DNA of 45,114 nt from Actinomycetes bacterium. Its GTDB lineage: Bacteria; Actinomycetota; Acidimicrobiia; Acidimicrobiales; RAAP-2. The stretch covers positions 1-45,114 of the forward strand of contig JAJYAC010000010.1 of NCBI GenBank assembly GCA_021779735.1. The letters run 5' to 3'. The position numbers were made by a program, and so were the translations under genes. Numbering within the stretch: the first letter of the stretch is position 1; each line of letters begins with the position of its first letter. The notes under the pieces were generated by a model, which was not told where the DNA came from, did not search any database, and was given only the letters and a program-made list of their open reading frames with translations. Positions 11,567 to 18,916 of this stretch are shown piece after piece.

Positions 11567-12400
11567 GTGAACGACGACTTCTCCCCCGAGGATCCCCAAG
11601 GTCTGCACCTCAGCGAGGAAGACCGAGCGCGAGCGTTCAACGAGAGCCTCACCAACGCGCGCGCCTCGCTCCCCTCGTCCTTCTTCAAGTGGGTGATCGC
11701 CGCGGTGGTCGTCCTCGGTGGTGGCGGCACGCTACTGGAGAGGGTCATGGGTGGAGCCACACCGGCCACGACCACGACCACCACGCTGGTGGCCCAGGCG
11801 CCACCCGTCGCCCAGGCGCCCCTGGGCGCCAGCGTCACGTCGCTCCTGGGCCTCAAGCCACTGGGCACCGTGACCGCTCCCGCTCTCTCGCTCACGACGC
11901 AGTTGGGAAAACCCTGGCACCTCGCCGACCAACGCGGCCACGTTGTGATCGTGACGTTCTACGACGCGAGGTGCCACGACATCTGCCCCGTGCTCGGCGC
12001 CGAGCTGCGCATGGCGCTACGCGACCTGGGCGCCCGCGCATCGTCGGTGCGCGTGGCGATCGTCAACACCGATCCCCAATTCACGTCGGTGAACCCCCAC
12101 GTCGCCGCCCTGGACGTTCCGGGACTCGCGGGCATCCCCACGGTCTCGTTCCTGAGCGGCAGTCTCAATCAGCTCAACGACGTGTGGACCAACTACGGCG
12201 TGGCCGTGAGCGTGGGAGCCCAGGCTCAGCAGATCGCGCACAACAACGTGCTCTACTTCATCGACCCTCGGGGACGCCTGCGTTCCCTGGCCCTGCCCTT
12301 CGCCAACGAAAGCCACGACGGCCGCTACCACCTCAGTGCCACGATCCAGCGGCGATTTTCGCGGGGCCTCGCCAATGTCGCCGGTAGTCTGATCCGATGA
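11567..12400 (+). CDS. SCO1/SenC/PrrC family copper chaperone
   Basis: Thioredoxin-fold protein that delivers copper to the CuA site of cytochrome oxidase subunit II. The 277-residue product has a cytoplasmic N-terminus, one membrane anchor at about 40-53, a Thr/Ala/Pro-rich linker (TPATTTTTTL), then the domain with the copper-binding C-x3-C of ARCHDICP (C136, C140) and the third ligand His225 in AHNNVLYFIDPRGRL. It is exported with the domain outside the membrane. The GTG at 11567 was chosen; the longer frame back to 11339 overlaps the divergent gene and has no matching sequence. TAGAGT at 11551 could be its -10. It overlaps the next gene as ATGA. Confidence 0.9.
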   Translation: MNDDFSPEDPQGLHLSEEDRARAFNESLTNARASLPSSFFKWVIAAVVVLGGGGTLLERVMGGATPATTTTTTLVAQAPPVAQAPLGASVTSLLGLKPLGTVTAPALSLTTQLGKPWHLADQRGHVVIVTFYDARCHDICPVLGAELRMALRDLGARASSVRVAIVNTDPQFTSVNPHVAALDVPGLAGIPTVSFLSGSLNQLNDVWTNYGVAVSVGAQAQQIAHNNVLYFIDPRGRLRSLALPFANESHDGRYHLSATIQRRFSRGLANVAGSLIR

Positions 12401-13062
12401 CGGATAGCCCCGACCAACCAACTTCGTACAATCCGGGGGCCATGCCAGCGTCGTCACTGGCCAGCACGAAGGCCGTGTGGTACCGCCGTCCGTGGTTTCT
12501 TCTCAGCGCCGCCCTCGTCGTCGTGGTGGGCGTGTCCGTCTTGAGCGACCTGCCCCACCACATTTCGGTCAACGAGGACGCCTCGGCACAGAACGCGTCC
12601 ATTAAACAGATCAACGGCGACATCGCACCGTGCAACTACGCCGTCGCGGAGATGTACCACTACTACGCCACGACGATTGCCGGCAGTGCCACCCCCGCAC
12701 AGCCTCAGAAGTTCCCCAAGTGGATGACCGACGATCAGTCGGCCTGCTCATTTACCAGTGGCGCGATCTACGACGTCACCAACAACTTCCAGGCCCTCGA
12801 TACGAAGGCCGGCAAGTACATCGACAACATGCACACGGTCGTCGTGACCTGGATCACCTCTGACGCGCTGGGCGCCATCAACGACATCATGTTCCTCTAC
12901 AACCACCCCGGCGACGCGAAGACCTTGAGCGCTCTGCGCGCGCGCACGACCCTGCTCAACGCCGAGCGTGACCAGGCACTGGCCGACTGGTCACGGGCGA
13001 ACGCGCTGCTCGGAGGTCGCCTCACGCCCCTCTCGCTAGCCCAACTACCGGCGGTGGCCTGA
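12397..13062 (+). CDS. membrane-anchored protein of unknown function, partner of SCO1 gene
   Basis: I do not recognise this 221-residue protein. It has a short cytoplasmic start, a signal anchor at about 32-50 (WFLLSAALVVVVGVSVL), and an extracytoplasmic helical-looking domain with only two cysteines (C79 in IAPCNYAV, C117 in QSACSFTS), which could form a disulfide. Motifs include AEMYHYYATT and IMFLYNHPGD. Its ATG overlaps the SCO1 TGA by 4 bases, so the two are translated together and it probably acts with SCO1 in oxidase maturation. It ends one base before the stop of the convergent ctaG copy 2; no terminator is visible between them. Confidence 0.7.
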   Translation: MTDSPDQPTSYNPGAMPASSLASTKAVWYRRPWFLLSAALVVVVGVSVLSDLPHHISVNEDASAQNASIKQINGDIAPCNYAVAEMYHYYATTIAGSATPAQPQKFPKWMTDDQSACSFTSGAIYDVTNNFQALDTKAGKYIDNMHTVVVTWITSDALGAINDIMFLYNHPGDAKTLSALRARTTLLNAERDQALADWSRANALLGGRLTPLSLAQLPAVA

Positions 13063-13063
13063 G

Positions 13064-13882
13064 CTAGGCCGAGGTGTCGAAGTTCCCGCGACTGCGCTCT
13101 TCACGCAGCAGCCGGATCAGTTCTTCATTGGGGTCGTCTTCGGACTGGAGCCAGTGAATGAGGTTCCAGAACACCACGGGCATGAAGACTGCGGCCGAGA
13201 CGAGCCAGAGCGCGCCGGCGGAGAGTTGCTGGTCAGCGGTGAGAGAGAGTCCCTGGCCCGCTACGTGGTGGAACGCCGCGTACCACGTGGTTTGCGACAT
13301 GCCGTCGAGGTAGGCGACGACCCACACTGTCCACATCGATACCGCGGCAACGCCGATGCGAAAGGGTCGCGTTGTCGCCGGCGACACCGGAGGCGACTCG
13401 ACGATGCTCAACCACGTCCACACCCCGCTCGCCACGAGCGTGAGCGACTCGACGAGCACCAGCCAGGGGTGACGCACCAGAGCGTTCACCGCGGGCGCGG
13501 TTCGCCAGGCGATCACGAGCGCCAGGTAGATGATGCCCACGGTGAAGATATGCGTGTGGCCGCGGCGCCGACGCGCTCGCTCGGCGAGGCGATCCATCAC
13601 GCCCAGCCTCGAGGGCGAGAGCAGCGCTCCGTCGTCACCAAGACGAAAGGGCTCGCCCGAGGCGAGCCCCACTCGTCGCCAGGGAGCGCCGGTGACCAGT
13701 AGCGCCGGCACGACCATGGCAAATGTCGCAAATTGCACTGCCTGGGCCACTTCGTAGTGCGACACCCAGCTTGCCAGTGACGCCACGAGAGCGATCACCC
13801 ACGTCGCCAGTCCCGCGAGCGCGACCACCCCGCGAAACCGCTCAACGCCATCGGCGCTCGTCAGGTTCGCGCGAGCGCTCAC
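13064..13882 (-). CDS. ctaG: CtaG-type cytochrome c oxidase assembly membrane protein (copy 2)
   Basis: A diverged CtaG homologue of 272 residues with about six hydrophobic segments. The C-terminal signature ADQQLSAGALWLVSAAVFMPVVFWNLIHWL matches the DQQ-x-G-x-x-x-x-W motif of ctaG copy 1 and of the family; the N-terminal half has QAVQFATFAMVVPALLVTGAPW, the counterpart of the helix after the LEHIVL motif in copy 1. The usual MLEH histidine is not obvious here, so the copies may have different roles. The GTG start at 13882 overlaps the TGA of the 37-codon gene as GTGA. It is the last gene of the cupredoxin-ctaC-ctaD-ctaE unit. Confidence 0.8.
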   Translation of the reverse strand: MSARANLTSADGVERFRGVVALAGLATWVIALVASLASWVSHYEVAQAVQFATFAMVVPALLVTGAPWRRVGLASGEPFRLGDDGALLSPSRLGVMDRLAERARRRRGHTHIFTVGIIYLALVIAWRTAPAVNALVRHPWLVLVESLTLVASGVWTWLSIVESPPVSPATTRPFRIGVAAVSMWTVWVVAYLDGMSQTTWYAAFHHVAGQGLSLTADQQLSAGALWLVSAAVFMPVVFWNLIHWLQSEDDPNEELIRLLREERSRGNFDTSA

Positions 13883-13992
13883 TTCGACGGTCGACGCTGG
13901 AAGAATCCCCAGATGACGACGCCAAACAGCACGCCGAGCAGGACCACCATTGTCTGGACCTGCGCGCCGATGTACCCGTCTGCTCCTAGCAT
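13879..13992 (-). CDS. 37-residue single-helix membrane peptide in the oxidase operon
   Basis: A short gene between ctaE and ctaG copy 2. It starts with ATG at 13992 after a good ribosome binding site (GGATGAGG, six bases before ATG) and ends with a TGA overlapping the GTG of the next gene as GTGA. The peptide begins MLGADGYIGAQVQT, has one strongly hydrophobic helix (about 15-31, MVVLLGVLFGVVIWGFF) and ends in a basic tail QRRPSK. The shape recalls the small accessory subunits of other heme-copper oxidases such as CcoQ or the 34-residue subunit IIa of the Thermus ba3 enzyme, but I see no clear sequence identity. A role as a fourth subunit is inferred from position. Confidence 0.75.
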   Translation of the reverse strand: MLGADGYIGAQVQTMVVLLGVLFGVVIWGFFQRRPSK

Positions 13993-14057
13993 TTTGACCT
14001 CATCCTTGTCTCTCGAACACAAATTCCCACGAACTCACGGCCCTCGCGGACCAGTGA

Positions 14058-14711
14058 CTACATGAGGTAGAACAACACCAGGAACAGCGTTGCGCCCAAA
14101 GCGATGAAGCCCCAGTTGTAGGTCATCGAGGCAACGTTGGCGCGAAAGGACTGGGCCGCGGGACTCGAGGAGATCTCCGCGCCATCACCCAGCTCCTTAC
14201 GCATGCGCAGGCCGCGCGCCAGTGTGGTCTCCAGCCAGTACGTGCCCACCACAATCGTGCCGATATTCATCACCGCGTAGCCAATGAACGTCGAGGCGTA
14301 ACCGCTCGAGCCCGGGTAGAAGGGAACGCGCGTGAACTCCCAGATCTGCAAGAACAGCGCGATGAGACCCGACGCGACACCCGTCCAGCCGGCCACCTGC
14401 CAGTCGGCCACCTCACCTTTGCGCAGGCGCCACTGCCCGTAGATCGCGAGGATCGCCGTGAGGACCATGAAGCCGTAGATGAAGAAGCCGTAGTACGTGG
14501 GCGCCGTGATGTGGTTCGGACGCCACAGCTGGGCGTTGTTGCTGGAACGCAGGTAGAAGTAGGCAAAGGCGATCGACGCCAGCATGAAGGTGTACATGCC
14601 GATGAAGAGTCGCCCCCCCGTCCAGATCGAACCCAGGTGAGCCCGCAATTCGAACTCACGCTCCTCGGGGGTGGCGTTAGGAGCCTTTGATCCCTTGAAG
14701 ATGTCAGTCAT
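14058..14711 (-). CDS. ctaE: cytochrome c oxidase subunit III
   Basis: A 217-residue membrane protein of the heme-copper oxidase subunit III family with about five helices, the short form that lacks the first two helices of mitochondrial COX3. It begins MTDIFKGSK, and shows LGSIWTGGRLFIGMYTFMLA, FAYFYLRS, and LFLQIWEFTRVPFYPGSSGYAS with the internal glutamate typical of the family's lipid/heme-facing helix. The ATG at 14711 overlaps the ctaD stop by 8 bases; the longer frame to 14798 extends into ctaD and is rejected. It follows ctaD in the operon and precedes the 37-residue peptide gene. Confidence 0.9.
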   Translation of the reverse strand: MTDIFKGSKAPNATPEEREFELRAHLGSIWTGGRLFIGMYTFMLASIAFAYFYLRSSNNAQLWRPNHITAPTYYGFFIYGFMVLTAILAIYGQWRLRKGEVADWQVAGWTGVASGLIALFLQIWEFTRVPFYPGSSGYASTFIGYAVMNIGTIVVGTYWLETTLARGLRMRKELGDGAEISSSPAAQSFRANVASMTYNWGFIALGATLFLVLFYLM

Positions 14712-16680
14712 TATCTGCTCCCTCGTTCTTAGCCGAGTGGCTGTCGGATGTGGCGGCACCAGACGAGGCACCACCGAAGTCGGCCAGCGCCGGCGCACCG
14801 GGCTCGCTGTAGTGGTACGGGTCGGTCATGATCACGGGAATCCGGTCAAAGTTGTGCGCCGGTACCGGCGAGGCGGTCTGCCACTCCAGGCCCAACGAGT
14901 CCCACGGGTTCGCCGGGGCCTTCTCGGGACTGATCCACATCGACCACACCAAGTTGAAGGCGAAGACGAGGAAGGACAGGCCCAGCAAGAAGGCGCTGAT
15001 CGACGAGAAGTCGTTGAGACCCTGCAAGTTCGACGCGTAGGTAAACACACGACGTGGCTGACCCAGCAGACCGATGATGAACATCGGGAAGAACGTGAGG
15101 TTGAAGAACACGAACATCATCCAGAAGTGGATGAGTCCGAGCTTCTTGTTCATCATGCGACCAGTCATCTTGGGCAGCCAGAAGTAGAGTCCCGCCATGA
15201 ACGCGAAGAGCAGTCCGCCCATGATCGTGTAGTGGAAGTGCGAGAGCACGAAGAAGCCTCCGTGCACCGTCACGTTCACCGGCACGTCCGAGAGGAACAC
15301 TCCGGTCACGCCACCGATCAGGAAGTTAAAGAACAGCGCCATCGCGAACAGCATGGGAATCTCGAAGCGGATCTTCGCCCGATAGAGCGTTCCCATTCCC
15401 ACCAAGAAGATGAATCCCGTGGGGATGGAGATGAGCTCGGTGGTGAGCATGAACAACGGGCGCATGTCCGGGTTGATGCCACTCTGGAAGAGGTGGTGCT
15501 GCCAGACGAAGAAGGACAGCAGGGCCACGCCGATCATTCCCGAGGCTGCCACCTTGTAGGCAAAGAGCGGCTTTCGAGTGAAGACCGGCAGGATTTCGGC
15601 GACGATGCCAAAGCCCGGCAAAGCCATGATGTACACCTCGGGGTGTCCAAAGAACCAGAAGAGGTTCTGCCAGAGGTACGAGCTGCCGCCGTGCTCGTCG
15701 ACGTAGAACGCAGTCTGCACCGTCTTGTCGAGGATGCCGAACAGGCCACCCGCAAAGAGGACAGGAGTCGCCAGCGTGAGCAGCGACGCCGTCGCGAGGA
15801 TCGACCAAACGAAGATTGGAACGCGGCTCCACGTCATGCCCGGTGCCCGGTAGTTGATGATCGACACCGCGATGTTAAAGCCCGCGGCCATCATGCCCAT
15901 GCCAATCACGGCAAATCCGAGGAGGTAGGAAATCATGCCCGGACCGTTTTGGGTCTGCAACGGCGCGTAGCCCGTCCAGCCCGTGGAGAACCCTCCGTAG
16001 GGTAGGGCCGAGAAGATGACCATGTAGCCCGCGATGAAGATCCAAAAGCTGAACGCCTCGATGCGCGGAAAGGCCATGCGACGCGAGCCGATCATGAGCG
16101 GCACCAAGTAGTTGCCCAACGGACCCACGATGATCGAGGTCGCCATCATCATCATGATCGTGCCGTGCTCGGAGACGATCTCGATGTAGGTGCCCGGCCC
16201 GAAGACGTGCGTCGTCGGGTTGAGCAGCTCGGTCCTAATCGCCATGGCGAGGAGGCCGCCGGTGAACATGAACAGCAGCACGCCCACGACGTACTGCATG
16301 CCCACCACCTTGTGGTCGGTGCTGTAGCGGAAGTACTTGCTCCAGCCCTTCACCTCGGACTCGGCGGGTGCGTCCTTACCAATGAGCTTGGCCAGGGGGT
16401 AGTTCAGCGCCCCAATGCCGAGCAACCATCCCACGACCATCCCGGTCAGGGCCAGGGTCACCGCAATCGAATTCTGGCCGCTGTTGACGATGTAGGGGTA
16501 ACTACTGGAGATGTAGTTCCCGAACCAGTGGCCCAAGATGTAGCCCAGGAAGCCACCCACAATGGCGGTGCCCAGGTGCTGGCTCATCCAGCCTGGGCGC
16601 TGCGTCCAGGGCGTCGACACCCTGGCGGGTGGGGCCACGCTGGTCGCCACCTCTGTCGGTCGTTCGGCGCTTATCGTCAT
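14704..16680 (-). CDS. ctaD: heme-copper oxidase subunit I with altered proton-channel residues
   Basis: Catalytic subunit of a terminal oxidase. The 658-residue product has two extra N-terminal helices (about 36-56 and 72-92), then the 12-helix core. Retained: low-spin heme ligand His172 (SEHGTIM), CuB ligand and cross-link motif GHPEVY (His346, Glu348, Tyr350), CuB ligands His395/His396, and heme ligands His481/His483 in SHFHY. Altered compared with A-type enzymes, by eye alignment: the D-channel Asp in IGAxDMAFPRxN is Arg201 and the Asn is Glu208 (IGSRRMAFPRIE); the K-channel Lys in IPTGxK is Ile424; the Mg-site HD is His473-Gly. The intact Tyr and a CuA subunit II argue for oxygen rather than NO reduction. 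ATG at 16680 has a GGAG site eight bases upstream. Confidence 0.93.
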   Translation of the reverse strand: MTISAERPTEVATSVAPPARVSTPWTQRPGWMSQHLGTAIVGGFLGYILGHWFGNYISSSYPYIVNSGQNSIAVTLALTGMVVGWLLGIGALNYPLAKLIGKDAPAESEVKGWSKYFRYSTDHKVVGMQYVVGVLLFMFTGGLLAMAIRTELLNPTTHVFGPGTYIEIVSEHGTIMMMMATSIIVGPLGNYLVPLMIGSRRMAFPRIEAFSFWIFIAGYMVIFSALPYGGFSTGWTGYAPLQTQNGPGMISYLLGFAVIGMGMMAAGFNIAVSIINYRAPGMTWSRVPIFVWSILATASLLTLATPVLFAGGLFGILDKTVQTAFYVDEHGGSSYLWQNLFWFFGHPEVYIMALPGFGIVAEILPVFTRKPLFAYKVAASGMIGVALLSFFVWQHHLFQSGINPDMRPLFMLTTELISIPTGFIFLVGMGTLYRAKIRFEIPMLFAMALFFNFLIGGVTGVFLSDVPVNVTVHGGFFVLSHFHYTIMGGLLFAFMAGLYFWLPKMTGRMMNKKLGLIHFWMMFVFFNLTFFPMFIIGLLGQPRRVFTYASNLQGLNDFSSISAFLLGLSFLVFAFNLVWSMWISPEKAPANPWDSLGLEWQTASPVPAHNFDRIPVIMTDPYHYSEPGAPALADFGGASSGAATSDSHSAKNEGADND

Positions 16681-16735
16681 CGCCCGATCTCCGTTTCTGT
16701 CGATACTGCGGTCAGTTCAGTCAAGGTCTGCATGG

Positions 16736-17728
16736 TCACGACGCCGGTTGCTTGGCGCCGTAGGTCTCCACGGTGCTGTAGGGGGTCACGGTTCCGTCGG
16801 GGAACCAGCCACCCGCCGCGTTATTGGCGTCGGGTGTGTAGGTCCAGGCAAAGGGTGGCAAGTCCTTCGTGTTTGCGTGGTTGGCCGCCTCGGTCGTCGT
16901 CGCCCACGTCACGAAGTCAGAGGGCGAGACCACCGAGCCGTAGTTGAACATCGCGCCGTGCCATAGTCCACACAACTCCGAGCAACGCACGGTGAAGTTA
17001 CCCACGTTCTTCGTCTCGGTGAAGGCGACGTTATTAACCCCGGGGTTGGCGTCGGCCTTCACACTGAGCTGGTAGGCCCAGAAACTGTGGATCACGTCGA
17101 GAGACGTCACGTTAAAGGCGATCGTCGTATTCGCTGGCAACATCAACTGGGAGGACTCAAATCCTCCGAAGGTCGGGTACCGATAGGTGAACTTCCACTG
17201 CTGACCGATTACCTGAACCGGTAGCACGTGCTCACCGCCGGGCTCGGTGAGGATGCCCGTACCAGTGCCGTTGATGGCCGCGGTTTCGGCCCTGGCCGCA
17301 CCCGCTGGCATCCACACCGGATTCGGCCCCTCGCCACCTCCTGAGCCGTGATCCACGATGAGAGCCACGGTCCCAAAGCCCGCGAGAAAGAGAACCACGA
17401 AGGAGGTGACGGCGATCCACCACACTTGGGCCTTCTTGTTCGAGCGAGCACTGGCGCCGCCCACGGGTTCGGGACCGTTGCGCTTCGCGCTCCAGTGCGT
17501 GATCGCGTATCCCATGTAGACCCACACGCCGATGATGACGGGCAGGGCAATCACCAAGAGGATGTTGAAGTCCAGCTGGTTGTTCTTCGCCGTCTCGGTC
17601 ATGCGACCCGGGGGAACGTGCGGACCGACGAGGAACCAGAAGAGTAGGTCGGCCGCCACCGAGAGAACGACCCAGATTCCGGTCATCTTGCGCAAGTCGC
17701 GCGGAGTGTCTTGTGAGTTATTTGCCAT
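16736..17728 (-). CDS. ctaC: cytochrome c oxidase subunit II with CuA site
   Basis: Takes electrons from cytochrome c through a binuclear CuA centre. The 330-residue product has three probable membrane helices (about 17-35, 55-76 and 103-125), one more than the usual two, then a cupredoxin domain. CuA ligands are complete: His214 in DVIHSFW, then RCSELCGLWHGAM giving Cys249, Glu251, Cys253, His257 and Met260. The aromatic stretch before the domain is QVIGQQWKFTYRYP. No fused cytochrome c domain is present. ATG at 17728 lies 2 bases after the stop of the cupredoxin-like gene; the longer frame to 17905 overlaps that gene and is rejected. ctaD follows after 55 bases. Confidence 0.93.
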   Translation of the reverse strand: MANNSQDTPRDLRKMTGIWVVLSVAADLLFWFLVGPHVPPGRMTETAKNNQLDFNILLVIALPVIIGVWVYMGYAITHWSAKRNGPEPVGGASARSNKKAQVWWIAVTSFVVLFLAGFGTVALIVDHGSGGGEGPNPVWMPAGAARAETAAINGTGTGILTEPGGEHVLPVQVIGQQWKFTYRYPTFGGFESSQLMLPANTTIAFNVTSLDVIHSFWAYQLSVKADANPGVNNVAFTETKNVGNFTVRCSELCGLWHGAMFNYGSVVSPSDFVTWATTTEAANHANTKDLPPFAWTYTPDANNAAGGWFPDGTVTPYSTVETYGAKQPAS

Positions 17729-17730
17729 GA

Positions 17731-18414
17731 TCAGCGCACCACATCCAAGAATCCACCCATGTAGTTCTCTTGCGACATCCCGCCTCCGTTTCCGAACAGG
17801 TAACCCAGGCCACAAGGCACGAAACACTGCCAGTTGTACGATCCCGGCCCCGGAGTCTTGAAGCTGAAGGTGACCGTGTTGTGAGCCCACTTCGAGGGCA
17901 GGCAAGGACCAGCCCCGCAGATGTTGCTACTGGCGACGCCCGGCAGGGGCACCACCAGACCGATAGAGGGAATCGCGAAGGTGTGACCCACACCCGCGCC
18001 GGTGCGAGAATCAAAGTGCGTAAAGCTCGCGCCATTTACGGTCGCGGAGTTGTTGGTAGTCCCCTCGACCTGACCCCACTGCTGGTTGCGCAGAGGGCTA
18101 CCCGAGTCGAACTGGTAGACGGTCATGTTGACCTGAGTGTTGGCCGGCAGGACCCACGTGTTGTCTTGGATCCACTGGCCCGTGTGAGGATCCTTCGTCA
18201 TGTACGACACCCAAGACGGGTGTGGGCCAAAGCCAATCGATCCCACGGACTCAACGGTCAAATTCACCGGTTGACCTGCAGACTGGGTGTTCGTGAAGTT
18301 CACTTCCCCGCCTGGCGTGCCGGGGGTGAGGTAGGCGGCAACTGCCCACACCACGAGACCGACTGCTACCAGGAAGAGTCCGAGACTTATCGCCAGTCTC
18401 CCTCCCTTTGACAT
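17731..18414 (-). CDS. membrane-anchored cupredoxin-like protein, first gene of the oxidase operon
   Basis: A 227-residue protein with an N-terminal membrane anchor (about 8-28) and an extracytoplasmic beta-rich domain. Cupredoxin-like features are GHTFAIPSIGL (His144) and a late Cys-x3-Cys, YNWQCFVPCGLG (C197, C201), followed by a glycine-rich stretch and Met213. A CuA centre would need a His after the second Cys and a blue copper site one between Cys and Met; neither is seen. A second pair, C166/C171, may form a disulfide. It may be a subunit-II-like electron carrier or copper-handling protein dedicated to this oxidase. ATG at 18414 follows GAGGAG; the upstream frame to 18525 is rejected. 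ctaC starts 2 bases after its stop. Confidence 0.72.
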   Translation of the reverse strand: MSKGGRLAISLGLFLVAVGLVVWAVAAYLTPGTPGGEVNFTNTQSAGQPVNLTVESVGSIGFGPHPSWVSYMTKDPHTGQWIQDNTWVLPANTQVNMTVYQFDSGSPLRNQQWGQVEGTTNNSATVNGASFTHFDSRTGAGVGHTFAIPSIGLVVPLPGVASSNICGAGPCLPSKWAHNTVTFSFKTPGPGSYNWQCFVPCGLGYLFGNGGGMSQENYMGGFLDVVR

Positions 18415-18481
18415 ACACCACTCCTCGCGACGACGCGTTTCTTGTGAAACTCGTTTGAGAGAGTAACGGAGGACGAAACTA
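18415..18481. promoter_or_regulatory. divergent promoter region of the oxidase operon
   Basis: A 67-base gap between the divergent cupredoxin-like gene and the small membrane protein gene. It holds GAGGAG (minus strand, before ATG 18414) and GGAGG (plus strand, before TTG 18482). The minus strand has TACTCT as a possible -10, overlapping AGAGTA/TAACGG on the plus strand with a loose TTGTGA 16 bases before it, so the two promoters appear to overlap. Confidence 0.4.
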
Positions 18482-18811
18482 TTGTGGGGATTCGTGGCAA
18501 CGTCGACTAAGAGAATTCTTGGCATTCACCTTGGACTCTTTCTCGCGGAGGCGCTGTGCGCCTCCGCCTTCGCGCTCGAACTCCATCGGGCGCTCTCGGG
18601 CAACACGCTCTCGTGGGCCTACGTGTTCGAGTGGCCGATTTTCGCCGCATACGCCGTGTATCTATGGCGAAAGCTCCTCCGAGAGGAGCGCCACGGGGCA
18701 CGCCCGGCGAACATCGTGGCTCCCGAAAAGTCCGATGAGAAGTTAGCCGCCTACAACGAATATCTACGAAAAGTCCACGATGAAGGGGGCCCGCGAGACG
18801 ATAATTCCTAG
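18482..18811 (+). CDS. small two-helix membrane protein with LSWAYVFEWP motif (copy 2)
   Basis: A 109-residue paralogue of the protein at 11107-11481. It has a first helix at about 13-32 (ILGIHLGLFLAEALCASAF), then ALELHRALSGNTLSWAYVFEWP (motif 43-52), a second helix to VYLWRK, and a charged tail containing APEKSDEKLAAYNEYL. TTG at 18482 was chosen because GGAGG lies nine bases upstream; GTG at 18494 has no well-spaced site. It is divergent from the oxidase operon and closes the respiratory locus on this side, while its paralogue sits at the other end. Function unknown; a link to oxidase assembly is inferred from context. It ends with tandem stops TAG TAA. Confidence 0.75.
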   Translation: MWGFVATSTKRILGIHLGLFLAEALCASAFALELHRALSGNTLSWAYVFEWPIFAAYAVYLWRKLLREERHGARPANIVAPEKSDEKLAAYNEYLRKVHDEGGPRDDNS

Positions 18812-18852
18812 TAAACCGATTTAGTTATTAATGGAGAATTTTCTCAATTTGG
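18796..18852. other. AT-rich stretch between oxidase locus and nusB
   Basis: This short segment, running from the last codons of the small membrane protein gene into the gap before nusB, is clearly richer in A and T than its surroundings (for example AATTCCTAGTAAACC and TTAGTTATTAATGG). It includes a weak inverted repeat GAGAA-TT-TTCTC. No gene or convincing terminator is visible in 18812-18916. It may mark the boundary of the respiratory locus or hold a transcription end point. Confidence 0.35.
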
Positions 18853-18916
18853 CGCGGGCGTCGAACGCACCGTTGCTTGACGAGGACTCAACGCGGGTGT
18901 AGGGACAACGACAAGT

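Noticed and set aside
14711..16005. Long plus-strand frame (about 444 codons) opposite ctaD
   Set aside because: Translation is dominated by His, Glu and Arg, the mirror of membrane-protein codons; no start signal or motif.
14704..16680. Reading ctaD as a nitric oxide reductase
   Set aside because: The cross-linking Tyr350 in HPEVY and a complete CuA site in the adjacent subunit II are those of oxygen reductases, so the NO reductase reading is kept only as an alternative to test.
18838..18849. GAGAA-TT-TTCTC inverted repeat as a terminator between the oxidase locus and nusB
   Set aside because: The arms are only five bases with a two-base loop and low GC, with no T-run; too weak to call a terminator.
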